Assembly (NCBI GenBank): GCA_902793635.1
Contig: CADBEA010000006.1
Span: 1-64,000, forward strand
DNA length: 64,000 bases
From: an uncultured Erysipelotrichaceae bacterium
Lineage (GTDB): Bacteria > Bacillota_I > Bacilli_A > Erysipelotrichales > Erysipelotrichaceae
Direction: 5' to 3'
Shown here piece after piece: positions 1-7,966 of this stretch. The number at the start of each line of letters is the position of its first letter. Position 1 is the first letter of the stretch. A program made the position numbers and the translations under genes. The notes under the pieces were generated by a model, which was not told the origin of the DNA, ran no database searches, and saw only the letters and a program-made list of their open reading frames with translations.

Positions 1-35
1 CTCTGTTGGCGACAGGAGAAGACGTAAGTGCTCAT
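1..35 (-). CDS. Possible 5' end of a leftward gene running off the window
   Basis: An ATG at 35 (minus strand) opens a frame with no stop before the window edge, giving only 11 codons (M-S-T-Y-V-F-S-C-R-Q-Q). An AAGAAGG Shine-Dalgarno-like stretch lies four bases upstream. A TATTAT box lies at 47-52 with AAGACA 17 bases further up. However, that promoter would start transcription at about base 40, at the end of the ribosome site, so promoter and ribosome site cannot both be right as drawn. Too little protein is visible to name a family. Confidence 0.25.
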   Translation of the reverse strand, partial: MSTYVFSCRQQ

Positions 36-94
36 CTTGCCTTCTTATAATACCATTCTTTTTCTTCTTTGTCTTTTGACTTTGTCAACAGGCT

Positions 95-116
95 GAAATC
101 TCCCACAGGAGATTTC
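95..116. other. Perfect 9-bp inverted repeat after the GG-leader gene
   Basis: GAAATCTCC and GGAGATTTC are separated by CACA, directly downstream of the small leftward gene ending at 128. Neither side carries a T-run, so it is not a standard intrinsic terminator. It may be a 3' stabilising hairpin or a factor-dependent end. Confidence 0.4.
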
Positions 117-127
117 TCTGTATGATA

Positions 128-427
128 TTACAGCTGGTCGTTTTTGAGAAGATAGATGACGTAATCATTGCCGTACGGCATTCCGTCCGGGGCAATAAAC
201 ATATTCTGCTGATCATCGCTGAAGGCAGGAATGAACTTGTATCCTCTTTCCGCGAAGAACGCCTGCATTCCTTCGATATCCAGAAGATCGTCGCGGTCCT
301 TGTTGACTTTGATAAACGGTCCGTATCCCTTGCCGGCAAGCGCGAACATCAGATCGCATGATTCATGCAGTGTTCCGCCGTTGATCTGATTCATCTGTTC
401 CAGTGTAAGTTCGATTTTGTCAGTCAT
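128..427 (-). CDS. Small protein with double-glycine (bacteriocin-type) leader
   Basis: This 99-residue protein begins with an 18-residue segment, MTDKIELTLEQMNQINGG, matching the double-glycine leader consensus (hydrophobic/acidic L-T-x-E-x-x-x-I-x-G-G). Such leaders are normally removed by peptidase-containing ABC exporters. The remaining 81 residues contain one cysteine, are fairly acidic and aromatic, and are longer than most bacteriocin cores, so a Nif11-like or bacteriocin-type precursor is only one possibility. GGAGG lies eight bases before the ATG. The gene stands alone between the ftsZ terminator and the left edge and has its own strong promoter. No exporter or modification enzyme is visible, though genes beyond the left edge are unseen. 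I recognise the leader, not the function. Confidence 0.7.
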   Translation of the reverse strand: MTDKIELTLEQMNQINGGTLHESCDLMFALAGKGYGPFIKVNKDRDDLLDIEGMQAFFAERGYKFIPAFSDDQQNMFIAPDGMPYGNDYVIYLLKNDQL

Positions 428-466
428 TTTCTGTTCCTCCGTTTTTCTGTCCCTTTGGAGCAGTTC

Positions 467-494
467 ATTATAGCACTGTCATCATACCAATCAA
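467..494 (-). promoter_or_regulatory. Promoter of the GG-leader gene
   Basis: Minus-strand TTGATT (494-489), a 16-bp spacer and TATAAT (472-467), with TG one base upstream of the -10 box (extended -10, TGCTATAAT). It sits between the ftsZ terminator and the small gene, so the gene is transcribed independently. Confidence 0.65.
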
Positions 495-506
495 TATGCG
501 ATTTGC

Positions 507-534
507 AAAAAAAAACCATCCTCGTCAGGATGGT
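507..534 (-). terminator. ftsZ intrinsic terminator
   Basis: On the minus strand ACCATCCT-GACG-AGGATGGT is followed by nine T residues, ten bases after the ftsZ stop. It is a textbook Rho-independent terminator closing the ftsA-ftsZ unit. Confidence 0.9.
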
Positions 535-543
535 CTTAATTGC

Positions 544-1638
544 TTACTTTCTCTTGAAGAAACCTGGGATAATGCTGTCGCTGTCGTCAACACCGAAAGA
601 CAGATCGTCTTCGACGTCTTCATAAACAGCTGTCTGCGGTTTCGGCTGAGCAACCGGGCTCTTTGTAGCAGCCGGTGCGCTTGTTTCGATCAGTGTCGGT
701 TCCGGCAGATCAAAACCTGTCGCGATGACGGATACGATGATAGCATCACCAATCTTGTCATTGATCGCAACACCGAAGATGATGTCGATATCATTGCCGG
801 CAGCCTCACGGATGTAGTCAACTGCTTCACTGGCATCATAAGCAGACATGCTTGTGCCGCCGGTGACGTTGATGATCGCGCTCTTGGCACCCTGGATCTG
901 AGCTTCCAGAAGCGGTGACTGAATTGCTCTTTCAGCTGCTTCTCTGGCTTTGTCTTCACCGTCAGCCATACCGATTCCGAACAGTGCGGAACCCTGGCCT
1001 TCCATAACGCTCTTGATATCAGCGAAGTCAAGGTTGATCATAGCCGGTACGGCGATCAGGTCTGTGATCGTCTGTACGCCCTGACGCAGAATGTTGTCTG
1101 CTTCCTTGAATGCGTCTTCAAACGGAATATGACCGATGACATCCAGAACCTTGTTGTTGGAAATGATGATCAGTGAGTCAACATATTCCTTTAACTGTTC
1201 CAGACCCTGCTCGGCATGGATCATTCTCTTCTTACCTTCGAAAGAGAACGGCTTTGTAACGATACCTACTGTCAGGCATCCGAGTTCTTTAGCGATTTTA
1301 GCGAATAACGGAGAAGCACCGGTACCGGTACCGCCGCCAAGACCTGCTGTCAGGAATACCATGTCGGCGCCTTCCATTGCCTGACGGATCGCGTCTTCAC
1401 TTTCAACTGCTGCCTTACGGCCGTTGTCCGGATTACCGCCGGCGCCAAGACCTTCTCTGCCGAGTTGAATCTTGTTGGCTACAGGTGAAACGTCCAGAGC
1501 CTGAAGATCTGTGTTCGCTACATAGAACTCAACACCCTGCACACCTTCCTGAACCATTCGATTGACTGCATTGCTGCCAGCACCGCCAACACCGAAAACC
1601 TTAATCTTGGCAATCTGATTGTATGTTAAATCTGCCAT
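544..1638 (-). CDS. ftsZ: Cell division GTPase FtsZ
   Basis: FtsZ is the tubulin-like GTPase that polymerises into the cytokinetic ring. This 364-residue protein shows the N-terminal nucleotide-binding segment GVGGAGSN (residues 16-23) and the tubulin signature GGGTGTGASP near residue 100. A short acidic linker leads to a C-terminal peptide ending IIPGFFKRK, the conserved tail that binds FtsA and other partners. I place the start at the ATG at 1638, because GGGGAGAGG lies eight bases upstream. A longer GTG start at 1656 would put the ribosome site inside the coding sequence. It follows ftsA by 18 bp in one transcription unit. The length is slightly below the usual 380-390, the difference being in the linker. 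Confidence 0.97.
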   Translation of the reverse strand: MADLTYNQIAKIKVFGVGGAGSNAVNRMVQEGVQGVEFYVANTDLQALDVSPVANKIQLGREGLGAGGNPDNGRKAAVESEDAIRQAMEGADMVFLTAGLGGGTGTGASPLFAKIAKELGCLTVGIVTKPFSFEGKKRMIHAEQGLEQLKEYVDSLIIISNNKVLDVIGHIPFEDAFKEADNILRQGVQTITDLIAVPAMINLDFADIKSVMEGQGSALFGIGMADGEDKAREAAERAIQSPLLEAQIQGAKSAIINVTGGTSMSAYDASEAVDYIREAAGNDIDIIFGVAINDKIGDAIIVSVIATGFDLPEPTLIETSAPAATKSPVAQPKPQTAVYEDVEDDLSFGVDDSDSIIPGFFKRK

Positions 1639-1656
1639 GTCTTTACCTCTCCCCAC

Positions 1657-2922
1657 TTAGTTCTTTTTTCCTTCGAGAAACAGCCCTTTAAGTTTGTTCG
1701 TTAAGGTATCCTCGCGATAAGTATCATTTTTCTTCTCGCGGTAGGATACGGCTTTGATGAATGCATCCATGTCCAGACTGTCGTCCATGTTACCGGTAAT
1801 CGGCAGTTTGTCCTGATAAGCATAAAATAAACCGAGGCAAGCGGTCAGGCCGCCGTTTCTTCCGCCGAGTGTTTCCGGGATATAGTATCTGGTTTCCACC
1901 CCGAGCCGTTTCTGCAGAAGACGGTCTAATCCCTCTGTCTCGCCACCTTCACCCGTAATAATAACAGTTGTTTCGTCAGCTTGCAAGATTGGACCGCATG
2001 TTTTCTGCACAGCAGCTGCCCATGCATCTATATTCGGACGTACACAGTCGACCAGTTCCTGCTCGCTGATGGTCCTTGTTTCACCGTTCAGTGACCAGAT
2101 GTAAACCGGGTTGTCAGAGCATTTTTCCTGATCGAGACGGGCGCTGTACTTCAGAAGTTCAACCGCGACGTCAGTGCGGATACCATACTGATCGCTCAGT
2201 GTTCCGGCGATCGTGCCGAGTCCAGCCGGCAGCACAGCGGCTGTCGTCAGACGTCCGCGCTTGAGCAGACCGAGCGTCGTTCCTTCTCTTTCCACCTTGA
2301 GGATGACGACCTGACGGTCGACAGCCTGTTCGAACAGAGCCGCTTCCTTGCCTACTGCGTAGACATCCAGGAACAGATCCATGACGGAAAGTCCGGCGTT
2401 TTCGACACAGGTAACCAGATCGAAAGCGAACTGACGGTCAGCACACAGCAGGTCGATATCGACTGTCAGCTGCGAGCATCTTTCGCCCAGCGGCACCCGG
2501 CGGGTGGAAATTCCGTTGACCGTATAGCGTACACATACCGTCTGGATCAGCGCGTAGCCCTTGGCGATTTCCATCTGCTGGGCTTTGCGGATAGCATTTC
2601 TGACATCCTGAACGGTAACCGTGCTGTCAATGCCTTCGACATCGACAGTGGATTTGAAGGAATACTTTCTCATATGATAAGAAGGCATTGCCATGATCAC
2701 CCGCTTCACATCCGCGCCAAGCATCTTCTTGGTATTGGCAACTGCCGTTTTGATGGCTCTTGTCACTTCTTCCGGATCGGTAACCTGATCATAGGTAACA
2801 CCGTTCGAGGCAATTCGTTCGACTTTGATGATATTGAATCTGGTATTGAAAAACTCTCCAACTACCAGTCTTATTTCGTGATCGGCAGCTTCGAGAGCCG
2901 CAAAAATCTGTTTATCACTCAT
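1657..2922 (-). CDS. ftsA: Divergent FtsA-like actin-fold division protein
   Basis: A 421-residue protein immediately upstream of ftsZ with the length and layout of FtsA, the actin-family membrane tether for FtsZ. The nucleotide-binding motifs are eroded. The phosphate-1 loop, normally L-D-x-G-(S/T), reads L-E-A-A-D-H (10-15). The phosphate-2 loop, normally D-I-G-G-G-T-T, reads K-V-E-R-E-G-T-T (209-216). The later adenosine-type motif ITGEGG (about 325) is kept. The C-terminus (KLKGLFLEGKKN) could form the amphipathic membrane-targeting helix. The ATG at 2922 follows AAAGGAGAGG; the upstream in-frame GTG is inside that site. Identity rests on synteny plus fold-level resemblance. A PilM- or MreB-like relative is less likely. 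Confidence 0.8.
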   Translation of the reverse strand: MSDKQIFAALEAADHEIRLVVGEFFNTRFNIIKVERIASNGVTYDQVTDPEEVTRAIKTAVANTKKMLGADVKRVIMAMPSYHMRKYSFKSTVDVEGIDSTVTVQDVRNAIRKAQQMEIAKGYALIQTVCVRYTVNGISTRRVPLGERCSQLTVDIDLLCADRQFAFDLVTCVENAGLSVMDLFLDVYAVGKEAALFEQAVDRQVVILKVEREGTTLGLLKRGRLTTAAVLPAGLGTIAGTLSDQYGIRTDVAVELLKYSARLDQEKCSDNPVYIWSLNGETRTISEQELVDCVRPNIDAWAAAVQKTCGPILQADETTVIITGEGGETEGLDRLLQKRLGVETRYYIPETLGGRNGGLTACLGLFYAYQDKLPITGNMDDSLDMDAFIKAVSYREKKNDTYREDTLTNKLKGLFLEGKKN

Positions 2923-3021
2923 TTCGACCTCTCCTTTCAACACCTTTGATATTCTAACATAATAACGCAGTTAAATATACATTACCAGTTTTAAAAAGCA
3001 ATGTTTTTATGCAGGTTTTTA

Positions 3022-3050
3022 TTGCATTTGAAACTAATGTATGTTATCTT
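3022..3050 (+). promoter_or_regulatory. rpmB promoter
   Basis: TTGCAT (3022-3027), a 17-bp spacer and TATCTT (3045-3050), about 33 bases before the rpmB start. The fit to a housekeeping sigma-factor promoter is reasonable. Confidence 0.5.
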
Positions 3051-3082
3051 TTTTAAGCAATTGTAGTGAAGGAGGTTATGGT

Positions 3083-3298
3083 ATGTCCAGAGTCTGTGCC
3101 GTATCCGGTAAGAAAGCAATGTCTGGTAACAGACGTTCGCATTCCCTGCGTGCTACCCGCCGTAAGTGGAATGTCAATCTGCAGAAAGTTCATATGATCG
3201 TTGATGGCAAGCCCCAGACAGTCAAGGTCTCTGCCCGTGCATTAAAGACATTGAAGGGTCAGGCAAAGAAAGCCGTTAAAGCAGCTTCTGCTGAGTAA
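3083..3298 (+). CDS. rpmB: 50S ribosomal protein L28
   Basis: A 71-residue basic protein beginning [21 protein letters not shown], the L28 signature, with the conserved S-H-S and R-K-W-N-V-N-L blocks. L28 is a late-assembling large-subunit protein. Only one cysteine is present, so the two C-x2-C zinc pairs of C+ paralogues are absent; this is the zinc-independent form. The start is set by AAGGAGG upstream of the ATG at 3083, and an in-frame ATG at 3041 lacks such a site. It is a single-gene unit, opposite to its neighbours, with its own terminator. Confidence 0.97.
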   Translation: MSRVCAVSGKKAMSGNRRSHSLRATRRKWNVNLQKVHMIVDGKPQTVKVSARALKTLKGQAKKAVKAASAE

Positions 3299-3314
3299 CC
3301 GAATAACAAGAGAT

Positions 3315-3346
3315 AAAAAAGGATTCCGCTGACGGAATCTTTTTTT
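3315..3346. terminator. Bidirectional terminator between rpmB and thiN
   Basis: GATTCCG-CTGA-CGGAATC followed by seven T residues on the plus strand. Six A residues precede the stem, so the minus strand also ends in a T-run. It can stop both rpmB and the leftward priA-to-thiN operon. Confidence 0.88.
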
Positions 3347-3382
3347 ATTGTTTCCGGGTCTTTATCAATACCGGATCATTTG

Positions 3383-3997
3383 TCATGAGGCGTCACGGCA
3401 CTGCATGACAAGCACCAGCCCTTCATGAACTTCCAGGATTCCCTCTTCGCTTTCGATTTCATTGGACACGGTGAAGATATCCCGGTGGCTGATCCGTGTT
3501 TCATGCAGCGGATACTTCATACCGGTCAGTGAGATCACTGCCTCCTCGTCGGTGAATACCGAGAAATAGGCATAGCCGTCCTTGCGTATGACATGTCTGC
3601 CTTTTCCGTAAGCCATGATCCGGTTCTGCCGGTCATAGAGGACCGCCTGTTCGGGGAACATCAGGGCGAGACGGAAATTGACCCAGGTATGGTCCATGCG
3701 GCCGCCCATCCGGCAGGCCAGCCAGACTTTGTCATATCCCATACTGACAGCATGGCGCAGTGCTGATTCACTGTCGCTGTCGTCCTTGATCGGATTCAGA
3801 CGAATCACTTCTTCGGCATACTGGCGGATCAAAGCCATATCTTCTTCGGCGACCGAATCGAAATCACCGATCGCCAGTCTCATGCGGATGCCCCTGCGGG
3901 CAAGCCACAAGGCACCGGCATCGGCACCGATATAATCCGCTTCGATATCCGGCAGGCCGTCACAGAGTTTCAGGGTGATTACACAGTTTTCTGACAA
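3383..3997 (-). CDS. thiN: Thiamine pyrophosphokinase
   Basis: A 204-residue enzyme transferring pyrophosphate from ATP to thiamine to make the cofactor TPP. GDFDS (44-48) and the KDDSDSESAL stretch at about 70-80 are the family's metal- and diphosphate-binding motifs. It is the last gene of the priA operon and overlaps rpe by 19 bp. The rsgA-rpe-thiN order is common in Bacillota, which supports the call. The TPP product also serves the pyruvate:ferredoxin oxidoreductase in this window. Confidence 0.93.
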   Translation of the reverse strand: MSENCVITLKLCDGLPDIEADYIGADAGALWLARRGIRMRLAIGDFDSVAEEDMALIRQYAEEVIRLNPIKDDSDSESALRHAVSMGYDKVWLACRMGGRMDHTWVNFRLALMFPEQAVLYDRQNRIMAYGKGRHVIRKDGYAYFSVFTDEEAVISLTGMKYPLHETRISHRDIFTVSNEIESEEGILEVHEGLVLVMQCRDAS

Positions 3998-4638
3998 AGT
4001 GACTTCACCGCTTTCCCGATATCGTTCTTGAATACATAGCTGCCGGCAACCAGCACATCAGCACCGGCATCCCAGCATAACTGAGCGGTATGATCGTTGA
4101 TGCCGCCGTCCACTTCGATCAGTGCTTCCGGATGTGTGTTGTCGAGCCATCTGCGCAGTGTCTGGATCTTGGTAATGCTGGCCGGCAGGAATGCCTGGCC
4201 GCCGAAGCCCGGTTCCACCGACATGATCAGAAACAGATCAAACTGCTTCAGGAACGGACGCACCGAGTCGACCGGTGTGAACGGCTTAATGGAAATACCG
4301 GCTTTGCAGCCGAGTCTGTGAATATGGTCGCACAGGTCGCGGATCGAACGGTCGTCGTTGTCGAGCGCTTCAGCATGGAAAGTAATGTAGTCGGCACCGG
4401 CCCGGGCGAAGACGTCCGCGAAGAAATATGGATCGGTGACCATCAGATGGACATCCTTGACAAGCGGTGACATTTTGCAGAAACCCTTGAGGATATCCGG
4501 ACCGAACGTCAGATTCGGAACGAAATGGCCGTCCATGACATCAAAATGCATCCACTCCGCACCGGAGGCATTCAGTTCATCAACCTGTTCCTTCATGCGG
4601 CTGTAATCCAGAGACAATACTGAGGGAGCGATGATCAT
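3979..4638 (-). CDS. rpe: Ribulose-phosphate 3-epimerase
   Basis: A 219-residue TIM-barrel enzyme interconverting ribulose 5-phosphate and xylulose 5-phosphate in the pentose phosphate pathway. It starts MIIAPSVLSLDYS and carries HFDVMDGHFVPN (31 onward), which supplies metal and catalytic residues. Later come MSVEPGFGGQ, the second catalytic Asp in EVDGGI, and the phosphate-binding loop ADVLVAGS. The length is normal. It overlaps rsgA by 4 bp (ATGA) and thiN by 19 bp, implying translational coupling. Confidence 0.96.
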   Translation of the reverse strand: MIIAPSVLSLDYSRMKEQVDELNASGAEWMHFDVMDGHFVPNLTFGPDILKGFCKMSPLVKDVHLMVTDPYFFADVFARAGADYITFHAEALDNDDRSIRDLCDHIHRLGCKAGISIKPFTPVDSVRPFLKQFDLFLIMSVEPGFGGQAFLPASITKIQTLRRWLDNTHPEALIEVDGGINDHTAQLCWDAGADVLVAGSYVFKNDIGKAVKSLCQKTV

Positions 4639-5498
4639 AAGTATTTTTCCTTTCTCTGCCGGATCATTTCCAGCACTTGAAGATAATTCTCATAACGCAC
4701 ACGGCAGATCTTTCCTTCTGCCACTGCTTCCTTGATCGAACAGCCGGGTTCGTTCTCATGGATGCAGTCATTGAAGCGGCAGCCGCCAAGATACGGAACG
4801 AAGTCGGGCACACAGGCAGCCAGGTCCCTTGCTTCGATATGACTGAAATCAATGGATGAGAATCCCGGGGTATCAGCGACGAGTCCGCCGCATACTTCAT
4901 GCAGTTCGTTGTGGCGCGTCGTATGACGGCCGCGGCCGAGCGCTTTTGATATTTCCTGGGTCGCCAGATGGAAGGACGGCTCCAGTTCGTTGAGCAATGT
5001 GCTTTTACCGGCACCGCTCTGGCCGGTCAGGACTGTGATGCGGCCGCTGAACAGCGAAGCCAGCGAAGGATCCAGAGAACCCTTGGCGGTCCGGATGACC
5101 GGCATCTCACCTGCCTCGTACTCACGGATCCGTTCCTCGAAATCCGGACTGATGCCGAGGTCGCATTTTGTCACGCACAGGATCGGCTGAATGCCGGCAT
5201 GCATGATCAGGATGCTGAGCCTGTCGATCAGGGCCGGTGAGAAATCGGGATCTTTGACGCTCATGATGATCAGTGCCTGATCCACGTTGGCCACAGCCGG
5301 CCTGATCAGCCGGTTGCGCCGCGGCAGGATCTTCTGGATCACCCAGCGGCCGTTGACGAATTCGCTTTCGACGAGATCACCAGCAACCGGAGCATCCTGT
5401 CTTCTGACCTTGCCCATGACGATGGCATCCAGACGTTCGCCCTGATCAGTGAGCAGTGTATATTCCTTTGAAACGATTTTGATTATTCTCGCTTTCAT
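4635..5498 (-). CDS. rsgA: Ribosome small-subunit-dependent GTPase A
   Basis: RsgA is a circularly permuted GTPase that checks late maturation of the 30S subunit. The permutation is visible: the G4 motif TKCD (110-113) precedes the P-loop GQSGAGKST (159-167) and the G3 motif DTPG. An N-terminal OB-fold (about 1-65) precedes the GTPase, and a C-terminal zinc knuckle (CRFNDCIHENEPGC) follows. The 287-residue length is typical. It lies 9 bp after prkC in the operon. RsgA is a known substrate of PrkC-type kinases in other Bacillota, so the adjacency may be functional; that link is inference here. Confidence 0.95.
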   Translation of the reverse strand: MKARIIKIVSKEYTLLTDQGERLDAIVMGKVRRQDAPVAGDLVESEFVNGRWVIQKILPRRNRLIRPAVANVDQALIIMSVKDPDFSPALIDRLSILIMHAGIQPILCVTKCDLGISPDFEERIREYEAGEMPVIRTAKGSLDPSLASLFSGRITVLTGQSGAGKSTLLNELEPSFHLATQEISKALGRGRHTTRHNELHEVCGGLVADTPGFSSIDFSHIEARDLAACVPDFVPYLGGCRFNDCIHENEPGCSIKEAVAEGKICRVRYENYLQVLEMIRQRKEKYL

Positions 5499-5507
5499 TC
5501 TTCCTCA

Positions 5508-7220
5508 TTAATAATAGTAAAGCACGATATAGTTGTTTTCTCTCTGCACATAAGTGGAACCGGGTGAAGGATCGGAACTGATGACGACGCCCCACTTGAG
5601 GCCGTCCAGTTCCGACTGGCTCATGCCGCTGGTGTCGCGGTTGCGCACATCGACCCGCAGGCCCATGCTTTCCAGCTGCTGCTTGGCTTCGTTCAGCGGT
5701 TTGTCAATGATGTCGTCGGGAATGGTGACGCTCAGATACGGCTGATAATACAGGGTCAGTTCACCGGTGGCGGCTGGATTGTACAGAGTTCCCGGCTCGA
5801 TGCCTTCCTGGCGGATGACCATGCCCGGCGAAACACCGGTTTCTTCTTCCTGAATAGTGACCCGCATCAGCGGATACTTTTCAGCGATATATTCCTGGAC
5901 CTGGCCGACTGTCATCTGCATGTTTCCGAAGTTTTCCATTCTTTCGCCGATGCCGCTGGAAACGGTGATCGTCAGGATCGTCCCCTTTTCCACTTCGGTG
6001 TTGAATTCCGGCGAGACGGAAATGATACGGCCGTTTTCGAGATTTTCGGTCAGTTCATAAGTGATATTCACCTCGTCAAGCGACAGACCTCTTTCCTCGC
6101 ATATCACCCGGGCTTCTTCCTTGGTCAGCCCTTCGATATCCGGTACGAGGACCGTCTTGGGGCCGAAGCTGATAATGCCCATCATATACAGTGTCGCGGC
6201 GATACCGATCAGAATAACACCGGCCACGGCGGCGATAATCGCACCAAGATGGCTTTTCTCACCATTGCCGTCATTCTGCTGCTCTTCTTCCGCCGGCTGC
6301 GGCTGTGGTTTCGGACGGGCGGACTGATGTGATGTCTGTTTTCTTTCATTATTCCGGGGCGCGGGATCTTCGAAGACAAGCGGCGCTTCGTTGGCCCGTT
6401 CCGGATTCAGACATGTCTGCAGGTCACGGTACATCTGCACGCAGCTTTCATAGCGCTGACGGGGATCCTTGGCGGTGGCCCGCATGATGATATTCTCAAT
6501 CGGCTGCGGCACTGTCGGGTTGATTTCCCTGACCCGCGGGAACGGCTCACGCATATGCTTGAGGGCGACCTGCACGGCCTGATCAGCTTTGAACGGCACG
6601 TCGCCGGCCAGCATTTCATATAAGACGATACCCAGCGCGTAGATATCGGACTGCGGTGAGGCGGAATCGCCCTTCGCCAGTTCCGGTGCCAGATAATGCA
6701 CGGAGCCCATGACGTTGTTGGCCTGCGTCAATTGCATGCTGCCCTTGGCCATGGCGATGCCGAAGTCGAGGATCTTGACGCTGCCGTCAGCCTTGACGAT
6801 GACATTCTGCGGCTTGATGTCACGATGAATGATATTGCGGCTGTGCGCTTCGGCGACCGCTGAAGTCAGCTGCTTCATGATATCCACGGCTTCTTCATTG
6901 AGAAGCGGACCGCGGCTGCGGATGACCTGCTTCAGGGTGCGGCCCGGCACATATTCCATGACAATGAAATGATGTCCCTTGTAGTCGCCGACATCATAGA
7001 TTTCGACGATATTGGGATGAGCCAGTGCCGTTGCAGCCTGGGCTTCCCTCTCAAAACGCAGGATCGAAACCGCGTCGGTGCTCAGATCGGCGCGCAGGAT
7101 CTTGATGGCGACTTCCCGGTTCAGGATCGTATCGACCGCTTTGAAAACATCCGCCATACCGCCTTTGCCGATATGCTGGACGACTTCATAACGATTCGCG
7201 ATCACATTCCTGCCGGTCAT
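5508..7220 (-). CDS. prkC: PASTA-domain Ser/Thr protein kinase PrkC
   Basis: A 570-residue membrane kinase. The cytoplasmic Hanks-type kinase domain (about 10-270) has the glycine loop IGKGGMA (17-23), the ATP-binding lysine in VAIK (K40), the catalytic loop HRDIKPQN and the DFG motif. A low-complexity Pro/Gln juxtamembrane stretch leads to one transmembrane helix near 327-349. The extracellular part holds about three PASTA repeats, which in this family sense muropeptides or lipid II. It overlaps the phosphatase gene prpC by 4 bp, the usual pairing. With divergent ftsA and MurT/GatD nearby, a role in coordinating growth and division is likely. Confidence 0.96.
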   Translation of the reverse strand: MTGRNVIANRYEVVQHIGKGGMADVFKAVDTILNREVAIKILRADLSTDAVSILRFEREAQAATALAHPNIVEIYDVGDYKGHHFIVMEYVPGRTLKQVIRSRGPLLNEEAVDIMKQLTSAVAEAHSRNIIHRDIKPQNVIVKADGSVKILDFGIAMAKGSMQLTQANNVMGSVHYLAPELAKGDSASPQSDIYALGIVLYEMLAGDVPFKADQAVQVALKHMREPFPRVREINPTVPQPIENIIMRATAKDPRQRYESCVQMYRDLQTCLNPERANEAPLVFEDPAPRNNERKQTSHQSARPKPQPQPAEEEQQNDGNGEKSHLGAIIAAVAGVILIGIAATLYMMGIISFGPKTVLVPDIEGLTKEEARVICEERGLSLDEVNITYELTENLENGRIISVSPEFNTEVEKGTILTITVSSGIGERMENFGNMQMTVGQVQEYIAEKYPLMRVTIQEEETGVSPGMVIRQEGIEPGTLYNPAATGELTLYYQPYLSVTIPDDIIDKPLNEAKQQLESMGLRVDVRNRDTSGMSQSELDGLKWGVVISSDPSPGSTYVQRENNYIVLYYY

Positions 7221-7966
7221 AGACAGCCCTCGCCTTCGAGGTCGATCAGAACGATCGTGATATTGTCAAAACCGCCCGTGTCGAGCGCCGCTTTCAGAAG
7301 CTTGCGGCCGCGCAGGGTCGGATCCATGTGGTGATTCATGACGATGCTCATGATATGTTCTTCGCTGACATAGCCATGCAGACCGTCGGAGCATAACAGC
7401 AGGCCGTCGATCTGTTCCTGATGAACACTGATGTCGCACTTGACCGATTCCCACACGCCCAAAGCGTTGGTCAGAACGTTCTTGCGCGGGAAGTTTTCCG
7501 CTTCCTCACGGGTCAGTTCACCGTGCATCAGCATATCATTGAGCAATGTATGGTCCATGGTCAGCTGGGTCATGCGGCCGTCATTCCACCAGGCGTAAGC
7601 GCGGCTGTCGCCGATGTTGACGATATAGACTGCGTGACGGGTGATCAAAGCGCCGCACAGAGTCGTGCCCATGCCTTTCAGGGCCGGCCGCTTCAGACCG
7701 TACTGGTAGATTTCGGTATTGGCTTTTTCTACCTGTTTTTCGACCCAGGATTTGACCTGTGATTCGCTGCGGAAGGATCCCGTCTCGGAGAACGCCTTGG
7801 AAAAATGGGATACGGCCATGCGGCTGGCGATATCGCCGCCGAGGTTGCCGCCGATACCGTCAGCGACAATCGCAAAAACGTCACGTGCCTCGTTGCTGGC
7901 TATGACGTAGCTGTCCTGGTTATTTTTGCGGATCAATCCCCGGTCCGTGATTCCGTAGTACTTCAT
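7217..7966 (-). CDS. prpC: PP2C-family phosphoprotein phosphatase
   Basis: A 249-residue soluble metal-dependent phosphatase that reverses PrkC phosphorylation. Family metal ligands are visible at D18 (NNQDS), in VADGIGGN (35 onward) and in the C-terminal DNIT segment. The middle motif LLCSDGLH is also present. It is coupled by 4-bp ATGA overlaps to rlmN upstream and prkC downstream, so kinase and phosphatase are made together. Confidence 0.96.
   Translation of the reverse strand: MKYYGITDRGLIRKNNQDSYVIASNEARDVFAIVADGIGGNLGGDIASRMAVSHFSKAFSETGSFRSESQVKSWVEKQVEKANTEIYQYGLKRPALKGMGTTLCGALITRHAVYIVNIGDSRAYAWWNDGRMTQLTMDHTLLNDMLMHGELTREEAENFPRKNVLTNALGVWESVKCDISVHQEQIDGLLLCSDGLHGYVSEEHIMSIVMNHHMDPTLRGRKLLKAALDTGGFDNITIVLIDLEGEGCL

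Noticed and set aside
95-116. Hairpin downstream of the GG-leader gene as an intrinsic terminator
   Set aside because: The stem is perfect but no T-run follows on either strand, so it is listed only as an inverted repeat.
3299-3382. Possible small ORF or RNA between rpmB and thiN
   Set aside because: The gap is accounted for by the bidirectional terminator, and nothing else is supported.
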